Assembly (NCBI RefSeq): GCF_000002985.6
Contig: NC_003279.8
Coordinates: 3,720,001 to 3,784,000, forward strand
Direction of reading: 5' to 3'
Source: Caenorhabditis elegans
Taxonomy: Eukaryota; Nematoda; Chromadorea; Rhabditida; Rhabditidae
Length of the DNA stretch: 64,000 nt
Shown here piece by piece: positions 1 to 11,370 of the stretch. The translations under genes were made by a program, and so were the position numbers. The notes under the pieces were generated by a model, which was not told the DNA's origin, ran no database searches, and saw nothing but the letters and a program-made list of their open reading frames with translations. Position 1 is the first letter of the stretch; each line of letters begins with the position of its first letter.

Positions 1-1003
1 AGGTTGTGTTAGTGGTGTTACGTCTGTCTGCCTGTGCCTATTGTAAAAACTTGACTCTTCAAATTTTGTTTGAAAATGAGTTTCTTCTGGGAATTAAAAT
101 AAAAGGTGCATCAGTTTTAAAATGTCTTGTAATGCTCAAAACTATGATAATTAGAACAGTTAATTTTTGACTGGAAATTAAAAAAAAAACTAGAGTTGAT
201 ACAAGTTTCCGTTAATAGTAGCAACCCACCTAACAAGGAACATATCAATTTTCAGAGGGCTCTTCCAAAAAGTTATTCTACATGTCAAGCTCTTTAAAAC
301 AAGTTCAAAACTTCAAAATTCGATAACCACAACCCATTGCTCAAATGATCAAAAGATATAATAACCTAGCTTACCGTATTTTTTTAATAGTATTGGATCA
401 CACTGCTGAATTTTTAAAAGCTATATCTCGGTTCATTTAGAAGATATCAATTATTAATTAATTACAAACAAAAGAGAATTAACTAATAAATATTTTGTCA
501 GTTGACAGTTTTTAAATAGAGCAAATGGCAACTGAGATATGAGCTGTTAAAGTTGGTGCAATATAAAAAGTTGGTAATATAAAAATTCCAAACCAATTTT
601 CGATTATTATGCAACCTTGCCATTTCAAACTTTTCACAAAGTTTGCATGGTTGTTGCCCTATAATTTGGGTTTGTTTTCATGCACATTAAAGGTCAAATT
701 CGTGTTGGAGCTCAATTAACAAAACGAGGTATAGAATTAGAAAGGATTTTTGAACTTTAAAAAGCTGTATGACAACATCACGAGACTTGGTGTTATTGTT
801 TATGTCTCGCCGAGGCAATGAATTGAATGATGATGGAAAAATGAGGGTGGGGGAATACATGGAAAATGATTTCGAAATTTCTGAGAGTTCTTGCTTAACC
901 GATGACGTCATTTGCAAGGGTGTTTTGCCACCCATCTTAATTCGTCATGTCGAGTAAGGAGGAGATAGGAATAGGAAAAAGAATGTAAACTGATAAAACC
1001 AAC

Positions 1004-1060
1004 CTCATCACTTCGAGCATTATATCTGTAACGTTGCTGCTGCTCGCCGGCCCCGTGCAT
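1004..1060 (-). CDS. lin-59: First coding exon of a leftward gene, probably lin-59 (ASH1-like SET-domain protein); rest outside window
   Basis: On the minus strand an ATG at 1060 opens a 19-codon exon that begins MHGAGEQQQRYRY and ends in phase 0 at a donor (GAG then gttggt) just below 1004. I recognise this N-terminus as that of LIN-59, a trithorax-group/ASH1-related SET-domain protein needed for hindgut cell identity. That identification is from memory and rests on 19 residues only. No continuation is visible between 1 and 1003, so intron 1 is at least 1 kb and the SET domain lies outside the window. Its position as left neighbour of glh-4 on the opposite strand agrees with my memory of gene order here. 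The exon call itself is supported only by the start, the open frame and the donor. Confidence 0.6.
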
Positions 1061-4000
1061 TCTCGGCGGCTCTCACTTTGTTACTTGACCATTTCGTGCG
1101 ACCCTTTTGCAGGTCGACCTTGTTTCAGTTTTTTTAATAACTTGGGCTTTTTGAGCGCTAAAAATTCGAATTATTAATCTAATTAATTAGGAGAGGGGTA
1201 ATTAAGGTAATGAGTATGTATGATAATGAGATTAAGTATATGCAAACATCAAAGAAAGTGATGACGAAATTGCAATGATGAGTACTACTATTACTAATAA
1301 GTATAAAGAAAAGGAAAAAAGAGTTGAATGGAAATGATTGGGTGTTTTTTATGAGATGAGGAGGGGATGAGAAGGCACAAGCTTCTTTTCAAGGAAACCC
1401 ACAAAAAGACGGATGTCAAGGGCCGCGATGGCGATGCGAAATGGTTAGAGTAGCGGTCCAATGAGGAGACGCAGCCGTGCTCGACAGTCACTCAGAAGGA
1501 GCGGGAACCCAGGCGGAGGGTGCTAGAGAGACAAGTCGGTGTCTTCCAATAGTAGTGAATATAATAACGATTAGAAGGCGAGGCGACGCGTTGCGGTCGT
1601 GCGTTGCGGTCGCCTGCTGGCTGGCTTTCGAAGCAATGCAGGGGGTAAAGAGAGGGGGGAGGGAAAGAATAAGAAAGACACCAGTCCGATGGATGGGGGC
1701 CTGTGTTTCACTTTGGTGTTATTTGTGTGTATGAGAGAGAGAGAGAGAGAAGCGAACAAGGGAGAGGTGCAGACAATTGGTTCTAATTCGAGACATGCTG
1801 CATGTAATGTCTTATAACGAGAGACGTAGTTGACAACAGGTTGCACACAAACTCGCTCTCTCTCAATCTCCTCACATTTGGCAATGAGCCAGTGTGGAGA
1901 CAGACAACGGCGGCGCGGCTGCAATTTTTGCATCGTCGCGCGCCAAAGAAAGTCGAGAATCCCCGCTTCTCTCGCCTCTCGGTCTCCTCGTTTTATGATA
2001 ACATTGTGTTGAGGAAGAAAACGAAGAATAAGTTTTTGAATGAATAGGGGGAATGGAAGGAAGGAAGGGGAGTTCATTCGAATGGGAACCAAGGGTGGCC
2101 ACTAGATATATTACTAAATCCTGAGAATGCGTATTGAACAACATATTTGACGCGCAAAATATCTCGTGGCGAAAAGTACAGTAATTTACGGGCTCGATTT
2201 TCGAAAATGTTTTCTTTTCGAAATTTTTATTCGCTTTTCTTAATTGTAAATAACTTCAATTCATGTTCGCTGTCAAAGTTCGAAAATAAAACATTTTCGA
2301 AAATCGAGCCCGTAAATCGACACGAACACTACAGAAGTCACTTAAAGAATGACTGTAGTTTTTGCTACGAGATATTTTGCGCGTCAAATATGTTGTTCCA
2401 TACGCATTCTTAAGATTTGGCGTCCCCGTAATAATTGAAACTTGCGCGTTAAATGTGATGCATTGCGTCGAGGAACCGCACAGTTCGGTATGCATCTTCA
2501 ACTCTCATATTTGAAAGTAAAACTGTAGAGATTGTTCAAATTATTTCAAAAAAAAAAAATTTGATTTTGGAAATTAATAAGAAAGTTCAAAAAGTATCTT
2601 TGCCAAAACTCCAGAGGTTTCTATTCTTTGTAGTATACGCAAGTTTATTGTTTCAAACTTTCAGTGCTTACCTCTAACCTGTTTGCCTACATTCCCGCCT
2701 ACGGCATTTTCTTGTGCTTTGGCGGTAGGCATGAGTAAAGGCACGTGGTAGGCAGGCCTCCATGCCTATCACACTTACCACGCGTTTAACTTGAAGGACA
2801 TTTCAAATAATTTTGGTATTTTTGGTATTTGTCAATTTTTAAGATAATGGTTCATTCTACAGGAAATACTTATTGAACTTTTGGAAATTTCAGAATATTC
2901 CAAAAGTGAGCTCAGCACACCTGCAGCTTATCCAGCCACAATTATCGTATACTCCACACGGAAAAGAACAATTATCAATTTTTTTGAATTTTAAACTTGA
3001 TAAACCGGGTTAAAATGGCCTAGTTCTGCAATTTTTTTAATAAAAGATTGTTCCGATTGAATTTTAAAAACAATCTATAATAAATGAATACTTGTTTAAA
3101 AAATACCATAGATTTTTGTACACTCAGACGGAATGCACCATGTTTTTAGCGCAAAAAGAAAATCAAAATCGGAAGTTTTTTCCACGGCCAGAATTAAAAT
3201 TAAACTCGCTCTTGTCAATTCTGGCTCCTGACTTTGAATTACCTAAATTCAGTTCTTCTTCAGCATATATTCTATCTATTTTTGGTGGAATTGGTACAAT
3301 TTGAAATCATAGTCAATGAGAGCATGGGCGGTAGCTATTTTCAATTCAATTCTCCAATCGTCATATTTATTTTCGGATGTATATTTTGATGGTTTCAATT
3401 TGTATATAAGTTACGCCGTTTGCACGAGATTAACGACTCGTACCAATTTCTGATCACTTCACCTTAACGTCATCACACATACACTCACACAAATAACTAC
3501 CAAAAGAAGACGAGTGCCCTTTTTTAGGAAAACCTCTTCCGTCGGCTGTGGCGGCATCACGGGCGCGCGCGCATGTCGACGCCGAAAAAGTGTACGAAAT
3601 GGAGGAGAAGGAGGCAGTTTGAAATAAATATTGACATGTATCTCCCTCTCTCTCTCGTTTCGATTCTTTGTCTCTCCTCTACTTTTCCTCTACGTTGGTT
3701 TTTCCATTTTCCACACAAAACATAACAAAATTGAGAACATCAAATGACTTTTTTTTTCGATGAAGAGGAAAAGTGAGAAAGACGATAGAATTAGACGAGA
3801 CGACAGTCACTGATAACTGATTTGGTGCAAAATCTACAGGAATGAATGTGAACACAAATTATAATCCAAAGCAAAAAAATAAAATGTATTATTCAAGAAG
3901 GGATGAGAGGCAATTTCCGTTCGGCAAAGTTTTATGTCGCAAATCGGCGAATTGCCGGTTTGCCAATTCGCCGGAAAATTTCAATTCCTGCAATTTGCCG

Positions 4001-6297
4001 GTTTGCCTGAAATTTTCATTTTCGGCAAATTGCCTATTTGCCGGAAATACTTACTACTGTGCCTTTTTGAAATTTTTTCCAGTTTTCTTTAGGTATTTTC
4101 ATAGAATTTGCTAACTTTTCAAAATAGATGTAAGAACATTCACAGGATGCGTACAGTTTTGCCCATTGAAATTGAAATTCTGAAATTTCACTTAAAAAAT
4201 GTGCAAAACCATAATTTGCCGAAAATTTTCGGCAATTGCGGTGTTTCCTGCAAATTGACATTTTGCCGCTTTGCAAATTTGCCGATTTGCTGATTTGTCT
4301 GAAATTTTGTTTTAATTTCAAAATACAAGGACTGTGAGAAACTTAAATTTTCAGGTTTTTCGACTTTTAGGAAACTGTGCACAATTTGCAGATTTTCTAG
4401 AATGCTTGCCACTGCAAAATTTTATGCTAAAATTTTGATCAGAAACTTTTGAAAAAAAATTTAAAAAAAAAAATTTAAAAAAAAAATTTTTTTTTCAACT
4501 TTTCTTCAACTTAAAAAATTTCTAAAAACATAAAAAAATGTGTTTCAAATTTTGAAGAAAAAAAAATTAAAATCTGTAAAGTTGCTCGTAATATTCTAGG
4601 GTTCGATGCACCATGTTTTAGGCCAAAGAAAAACTTTATTAAAACATTTGAAAAAGTTTAATCTGAAACGATTGGTTTCAGATTGTCACGTGAATGAATC
4701 GTCACCACACGTTCAAATGTTTCTTTATTGAAGAAAATAAAATGATTGGAAACCCGTTCGTCTCTCTCCATCTGCTACTGCCCTTTTCATTCAAAAAAGC
4801 GTGACCCGAAGGTGGTGTGCGCATGAATCTGTGCGCACTCATACACACACACACAGGTCGACAACGACTTTCGCTGACGAAGTACCGTTTATCATCGGAC
4901 GGACATCTTTCAACACCCGACCACCACCACCACCGCCTCCTGCATTCATTGCGTTCTTCAACAATCATTCTACAAGATGACACCCGTATATTAATCATGA
5001 TGAACTGGTGCCGAAGAGTATAAATTGAAATTTTAAAATTGTGGAGGTTGGGAAAAAAATAGAAGGAATTTTCAGGCCCAAAACTCGGCGTTGGGCTCAA
5101 AAATATTGGAGATGAAGTAGAGTCAGTGGGGAACATGGGTGCACGGCAAATCTAAAAATTTGCCGAGCTCGGCAAAATCAGCAAATTTGCCGTATTAAGC
5201 AAGCGCGGAAAAATCTGATATTTTGATAATTTATGGAGCACAAAAATTACTGAATTTTGGCTTTCGAATAAGACCTGTGTGGTCTGTCTACATAAAGTTC
5301 AAAATACTCAAGTTTCTCTATTTTTGGGACAAAATCAATAATTTCGGTCAGAAAATGATTAGTCTGGTTTGTGGTGTGTGCGTCAAATTTCAAAATTTGC
5401 CGAGCTCGGTAAGTTTGGAAAATTTGCCGCACACCCCAAAATGTTAAAACCACTCCTATGGTACTCAAATGACCAATTACCATAGTAAAACTTTTTTTTT
5501 AATTTTTAAATAATTTTTTTGACAGTCAGAAAAGTGGCAATTACTCAGTTTTTGCCACTTTTTTTTTGAATTTGTCGATCAAAAAAATTGTTCTTCTTTT
5601 GAATTTTATGGCCCACTCATTTTTTTTTAGATATTAATTATCATAGCCACTTTTTGAAGAAAAAAATCGCTATCGTTTTTTCAAAAAGTCACAAAAACGC
5701 AGAAATTGCCACTTTTTGACTGTTAATCAAAATTTTCAGTTTGAATTTTTTGCTAGCTCGACACTAATTTTTGTTCAAATTTTACAGAAATTCTCATATT
5801 TTCCAGACTTCTCCCGAACTTCACAACGCACAGAATTTTCTCAAAATCTCCGAAAATTTCTAGTTGTTATGTATACTTTTTTACATTTTCATAATTTTTC
5901 CAGCAGTGTTATGAAGTTTGCAGAAAATGAATAGTTCAAAAGTTTTCTACACTTTCCAAACGCGTCTTAACTATTTTCAGTAGCTTTTAGAACTATTCCG
6001 ACGTTTTCAGAGTTTTCAACCACTACCAACGCCACTGTCCGGAACTAATTGTAAGGAATTAAAGTCTGGAAAAAATGGGTTTGAAAATGACTGAAACCGC
6101 TTGATTGTGAACCAAAATTACAAAAAACATCTAGAAAGTGAGCAAAACTATGGGAGCTTTCAGGTAAATTTTTCAAGTACGGAATTCTCTGAAAGCTCTG
6201 ATCTGTAAATCATTAATTTCAAACAAAAACCGATTATTCCAAAATCATTTCAATTATGCAACTCGAACGGATGCATAAAAAAAAGAAAAAAAGCCAA
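1061..6297. other. Divergent intergenic region between lin-59 and glh-4
   Basis: No gene is supported here. The part next to lin-59 (about 1490-2050) is rich in GA/CT tracts, including a GAGAGA run near 1732-1752; this is typical of promoter-proximal worm DNA, and the long open frames on either strand there are low-complexity artefacts. The rest holds dispersed repeat families: a palindrome (2122-2411), tAGGCAgg-type tracts (2690-2770), gcaccatgttt copies (about 3133 and 4607), blocks built of ttgccgg/tttgccg words (3930-4290, 5140-5190, 5390-5430), an A/T hairpin near 4450-4500, and ggcaattactcagtttttgcc repeats (5530-5720). A second CT-rich stretch near 3630-3690 could be regulatory. Confidence 0.6.
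2122..2411. repeat. Palindromic dispersed repeat (about 290 bp)
   Basis: The left arm starts gagaatgcgtattgaacaac and runs through gacgcgcaaaatatctcg and cgggctcgattttcgaaaat. The right arm is its inverted copy and ends gttccatacgcattct. The spacer is about 70 bp of AT-rich sequence. A single-arm relative lies at 28975-29105 in an inx-13 intron, so this is a dispersed family and not a local hairpin. No coding capacity is seen. Confidence 0.75.
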
Positions 6298-6541
6298 CAC
6301 AGGTGATTCGCCGTTTGTAAAATACTTATGGCCTCCAATATTTTAGATGCATTTTGCAAATCGCGAATTTCTCTGCGGGACCATTAACATTTTAGCAGTA
6401 TTTTGGTAATCGCGACTCTCGGTGATCGCAATTTGCACAATATTTGCGATTTTGCAAGTATTTTACTATATCGCTGGTGCCTCTCGTAGAAGCGCGCGAA
6501 CTACATTTCATAAGTAATTTAAAAACCGCGAATCACCTGTG
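6298..6541. mobile_element. MITE-like element with terminal inverted repeats
   Basis: The element begins cacaggtgattcgc and ends gcgaatcacctgtg, a perfect 14-bp terminal inverted repeat with imperfect extension into ccgttt/aaaccg. The 244-bp interior has no ORF and contains repeated cgcgatt/aatcgcg words that could fold. Size, TIRs and lack of coding sequence fit a non-autonomous DNA transposon. I could not identify a clean target-site duplication, so the superfamily is not assigned. Confidence 0.7.
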
Positions 6542-7060
6542 AACTCCCGCCAACCGCCACGCCGTGACCTTCCCACCGCTACATTTACAACATCATGAAC
6601 ACGTGAAATGCACCGCCCAACTTGTAACCAGTTCTGAATTTTTTTTGCTTGTTTTTTTTTTCAAAAAAGTTCGAATTGTCGATTTTCTCAGGAGTTTCAT
6701 GAATTTTAGTAAAATTCTGTGCCTGAAAGTTTCTGGATTACCGTAAATTATCGTAGTTTGATGTGCAAGCAGATACAATATCTCCTACCGTATCCATTTT
6801 CATTTTGGTCTTCTGGCGCGAAATTTTGATTATCATTTTATTTTAGGCCTTTGACTGAAACTCTTGTTTTTTTGCAATTTTATATTTGAAATTCAGCGAT
6901 TTTTTATCATTATTAAGAAAAAAAATAGTTTTGAGATGCATTTTCAACTTTTCTCGTTGAAACGACAACTTATCCTCTAAACTCGTGCTATTTTTCTGTT
7001 CGTTCTGCAAAAATTTTGATTTTCAGGTATAATCAAACACGACTCTGTATCGTATCAACG
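6542..7060. promoter_or_regulatory. Upstream region of glh-4 with trans-splice acceptor
   Basis: About 520 bp lie between the MITE-like element and the glh-4 ATG. A strong acceptor (ttttgattttcag) ends at 7026, 34 bases before the ATG, with no obvious upstream exon, so it is a candidate spliced-leader site. Nothing else is recognised. Confidence 0.45.
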
Positions 7061-10000
7061 ATGAGGTATCCATTTAACAAACTAGATCATTTGCAAATTC
7101 TTATTTTTTTTAGTTTTTCCGATGACGGATGGGGCGCGGAGGCCGAAGTGAAAGTCGCGGAAGATGTTCCGGAAAAGAACGTTCCGCCGCCAGTGGAACC
7201 ACCAAGAGCTCCCCAAAGTACTGCTATCAAGACGGAGCCGGAAAGAAACTCCGATGAGCCATCAGCTGGATTTGGAATTGATCCGATTACCACTAGCAAG
7301 ACTTTCGGAAGTCAAACAACACCAAAAACTGAATTCGGTGGAGCACCATCGTTGTCTGGGTTCGGTGGAAACGCTGCTGCTGCTGCTGCAAACAAGACTT
7401 CGTTCGACCAGCAAGGTAACGGATTTGGTGGAGCAGCGAAACATGGATTCGGTGGAGTCGGAGGAGCGCCGTCTTCATTTGGTGCTAACGTTATTCCTGT
7501 CAACAAGCCATCTCTCGGGCATAAAACAACTGGATTTGGCGGAGAACCGAAACATGTGTCTGGTGGAGCGTTCTCGTCTGCAAATAATTTTGATCAACAA
7601 GATAAAGGATTCGGCGGGGCAGCAAGTTCAGGATTCGGAAACGGATCTATGCTGACAAACCAGAAAGTTGGATTAGAGAATCAAACCACTGGAGTCGGTG
7701 CAAGTGAAGTTCCTACGAGCAAGCCGTCTTCTTTCGGACAACAACCAGCAGTGGTTTCAGGTAAGGATATTATGAGAAGTCTTGTTTTTATCATCTCTTT
7801 TTTTTAAAGAAATGTCTCTTGACGTTCGTATTTTCAGGATTTGGAGGTGCTGCAAAAATGGGATTCGGTGGATCATCCTCGTCTGGATTCGGTGGTCAGA
7901 AAGCGGGCGCCACGGAGAGCTCTGGATTTCCAACCAAAGAAACATCTACATCCCAGCCAGGATTCGGAGGAGATTCCAGTACAGGATTCGGAAGTGGTTT
8001 AAAAGCTGGATTCGGTGGTCATGGAGCAGGCGCTGCGGAGAACTCTGGATTACCAACGGAAACAACCGGTTTCGGAGGAAAACTCCCCTCGGCTGGATTT
8101 GGAGCTTCTTCATCAAATGAATCTGCTTTTGGCCAACAATCTAAGGGTTTTGGTGGAGCAACGAAAAACGGATTCGGAGGAGATTCCAGTTCATCGTTTG
8201 GAAGTGGTTCTAAAGCTGGATTCGGTGGAACATCCTCGTCTGGAATCGGTGGTCAAAAACCGGGCGCCACGGAGAGCTCTGGATTTCCAACCAAAGAAAC
8301 ATCTACATCTGGAGGAACTTTTGGCTCTGGTTTCGGAGGAAAGCCGACCTCGACTGGATTTGGTGCTCCATCAACAACAGATTCTTCTTCCGGTCAACAA
8401 ACTGCAGGATTTGGTGGCGCATCGAAGCCAGGATTCGGTGGAGATTCCAGTACAGGATTCGGAAGCGGTTTAAAAGCTGGATTCGGTGGTCATAGAGCAA
8501 GCACTGCAGAGAACTCGGGATTACCAACGGAAACAACCGGTTTCGGAGGAAAACTCCCCCCGGCTGGATTTGGAGCTTCTTCATCAAATGAATCTGCTTT
8601 TGGCCAACAATCTAAGGGATTTGGTGGAGCAACGAAAAACGGATTCGGAGGAGATTCGAGTAACAGTTTTGGAAAGCGAGACTCTGGCTTTGGCGGTCCA
8701 CAAGATCAAGGATTTGGCGACACTGATGCACCTTCAAAATCCGGCCTTGGAAGCTTCAATACAGGAGGTGGAGCTGTCAAATCAGCTTTCGGAGCCGCTG
8801 GCTTTGGTTCCAGTTCAAACTTCGGCAATGGAAACACGTTTGGGGAGCCCAGTCAGTTTTTTTTATCCCATGACTAATCTGAAATCAAATTTTATAGGCG
8901 ACAATCAGCGTGGCAATTGGGATGGCGGAGAGCGACCAAGAGGATGCCATAATTGCGGCGAAGAAGGTCATATTTCGAAAGAATGTGATAAGCCAAAAGT
9001 CCCACGTTTTCCTTGCCGAAATTGTGAGCAACTTGGTCACTTTGCTTCCGACTGTGATCAGCCTAGAGTTCCTCGTGGTCCCTGCCGCAACTGTGGAATA
9101 GAAGGTCATTTTGCTGTCGATTGTGATCAACCAAAAGTGCCTCGAGGCCCCTGCCGCAACTGTGGACAAGAAGGCCATTTCGCAAAAGATTGTCAGAACG
9201 AGAGAGTGCGCATGGAGCCAACAGAGCCATGTCGTCGTTGCGCTGAAGAAGGCCATTGGGGTTACGAGTGTCCGACCAGACCAAAAGATTGTAAGTTAGC
9301 TCGATACCTTATGTATAAAATATATAATTTATTTCAGTGCAAGGAAACTTCCTCGAATCGTATGATTTTGTCTTCACGCCAGACGATAAAATGTTTGAAG
9401 ATGCAGTCAATAACGATGATAAAATCGACTTCGATCAGAAGGTTGTGGCATCCACTGGAAAGGTTGAAATTCCTGACATGGCATCATTCGATGGTTTCAA
9501 AATTCTCCCACAAGACCTCCATGATAACTTGAAGCGCATGAAGATGAACAGACCAACACCGATTCAAAGAGCGTCGTTCTTCCCGATCATGCATGGCAAC
9601 GATGTTGTTGCATGTGCACACACTGGAAGTGGAAAAACACGTAAGGAAGATATCTTCCGTTCCATTTTTAAAAATTGTATTTCAGTTGCTTTCTTGATAC
9701 CATTCGTCATCAAGCTGATGGAAGAATTTGAGAAAGATCGAGACGTCACTGATGAGAAACCTTCTCCAAGGTAAGAAATTCCGATGAAAAAATAATCACT
9801 GTATCTTTATTTTTAGACTTCTCATTGTTGCTCCCACTCGTGAATTGGTCAACCAAACGTTCACTACTGCTCGCCAGCTGACATATGAAACGGGATTGAA
9901 GTGTGGATTGGCCTTCGGAGGCTACTCTCGCAATGCCAACGTGCAACATCTGCGTAGTTTCAGTCAGCTCAACATTTTGGTTGCCACTATGGGAAGACTG

Positions 10001-10937
10001 CAGGATTTCGTGAATGCCGGAGAAGTATCTCTTTCAAAAATGAAATACATCGTACTGGATGAAGCTGATCGTATGGTCGACAGCAACGACTTTGGAGAGG
10101 AAGTGAGCAAGATTATCGGATCGCCGGGGGAGCGTACTCAGCAAACTGTGCTGTTTAGGTATTGGCTAGTATTTTCAAGGAATTTTTCAAAATAAAGTGT
10201 TTTCAGTGCATCCTTCTCTGAAGATCTTCAATCCGACGACCTGCCAAAGTTCGTCAAAGAGGGTTACACTATGCTGCAAGTCGACAAGTTCGGAACAGCT
10301 AATGAAAAGATCGACCAGAAGATTCTTCCTGTGCCTCGAACCGAGAAACGAGACGCGATTTACAAGCTTCTCGGAATTGATGAAAACACTGTGACTCTCT
10401 TGCCGGACGCACCCATCGAGAAACAAAAGACGCTGATCTTCGTGAACTCGGTGAAGTTCTGTGACACTCTTGCGGCTCTCATCTCGAGCGCTGGCGTTAG
10501 CACTATTTCGGTAATTAAAATTTAGAATTATATGAGCAAAAACAATTTTTCATTTTCAGATGCATAGCTACCAAAATCAAGAACAGCGTGATCGTACATT
10601 GGATGATTTCCGTCGTGGTAAATACCAGTGTATGGTAGCTTCAAATGTGTGTGCTCGTGGATTGAATATTGCCGGGCTCGATCATGTCGTCAACTACGAT
10701 ATGCCGGATAAAAATGGCTTTGATGAGTATGTCAACCGTATCGGACGTACTGGAAGAGCTGGATTCACCGGAACGTCGACTGCATTCGTTGACGTGGAGA
10801 ACGACACGGACATTATTCCATGCCTCGTCAGTATCTTGAACGAAGCCAAGAAAGAGGTTCCAGAGTGGCTCACCGAAGGAGCTGGACATCAGGAAGAAGG
10901 TGGCGACGATTGGAATGAGCAGGAACAGGAGTGGTGA
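7061..10937 (+). CDS. glh-4: GLH-4, germline Vasa-like DEAD-box RNA helicase with FG/GFGG repeats and five CCHC zinc knuckles
   Basis: GLH proteins are constitutive P-granule helicases of the germ line. Nine exons join in frame: 7061-7065, 7114-7760, 7838-8851, 8898-9290, 9338-9640, 9686-9770, 9817-10158, 10207-10510, 10560-10937, giving 1156 aa. The start is a five-base first exon (ATGAG) spliced into FSDDGWG. Residues about 45-555 are GFGG-rich repeats. Five CX2CX4HX4C knuckles follow (about 570-680); five, not four or six, distinguishes GLH-4 from its paralogues. The helicase core shows AHTGSGKT, APTREL, DEAD, ARGLNIAGLDHVVNYD and NRIGRTGRAG. The protein ends in an acidic tail with a terminal Trp, as in Vasa. 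Motif III reads SAS rather than SAT, and motif VI begins Asn rather than His. A RING gene follows 434 bp downstream on the same strand. Confidence 0.97.
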
Positions 10938-11269
10938 AGCACCTATCACAGTTTTATAATTTAATGTTTAAATGTATTTCGTTGCTCTATGACGATTTTT
11001 ATTCCTGGTATTTGTTTTGTTAGGCCCCTGCGATTCATTCGCCAATTTTTATAAGCCTGAAGTTACAGTGAATAAGTTTATGTTAATTTCAATGTTTTAG
11101 TTATAGTTTTATCATTTTTCTCCCGTTCTTTCAGTAAATATATCTGAACTTTTTTTATTGTAATGAACTATTGACTTTATTAGAAGAGTTTCATTTAATG
11201 AATGTTACACAAAATCATAAGACAATTATTTGACTAATGCAATATTGACAGATATGAGTCATAAAATAT

Positions 11270-11351
11270 GAATAAACGCAGAACATTCTCTCGACTCCCA
11301 ATGTATCAATCATTTTTCTTTTAATTCTATTGAGTTAACAATCTTTTTTAG
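11270..11351 (+). promoter_or_regulatory. Intercistronic signal: AATAAA followed by a U-rich tract and splice acceptor
   Basis: An AATAAA at 11270-11275 is the best poly(A) signal after the glh-4 stop. A T-rich stretch follows, then the acceptor atctttttttag ending at 11351, 19 bases before the next ATG. A gap of roughly 60-80 bases between cleavage site and acceptor is the arrangement of SL2-trans-spliced operons. This is inferred; no transcript evidence is available. Confidence 0.45.
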
Positions 11352-11370
11352 GCAAAATCCGAAATAAACC

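Noticed and set aside
1571..2092. 173-codon minus-strand open frame
   Set aside because: It lies in GA/CT-rich promoter-like DNA, overlaps other open frames on both strands and shows no domain or splice pattern.
4702..5136. 144-codon minus-strand open frame
   Set aside because: Composition is that of CCACC and CT repeats (poly-Trp from CCA runs); there is no start context, homology or exon linkage.
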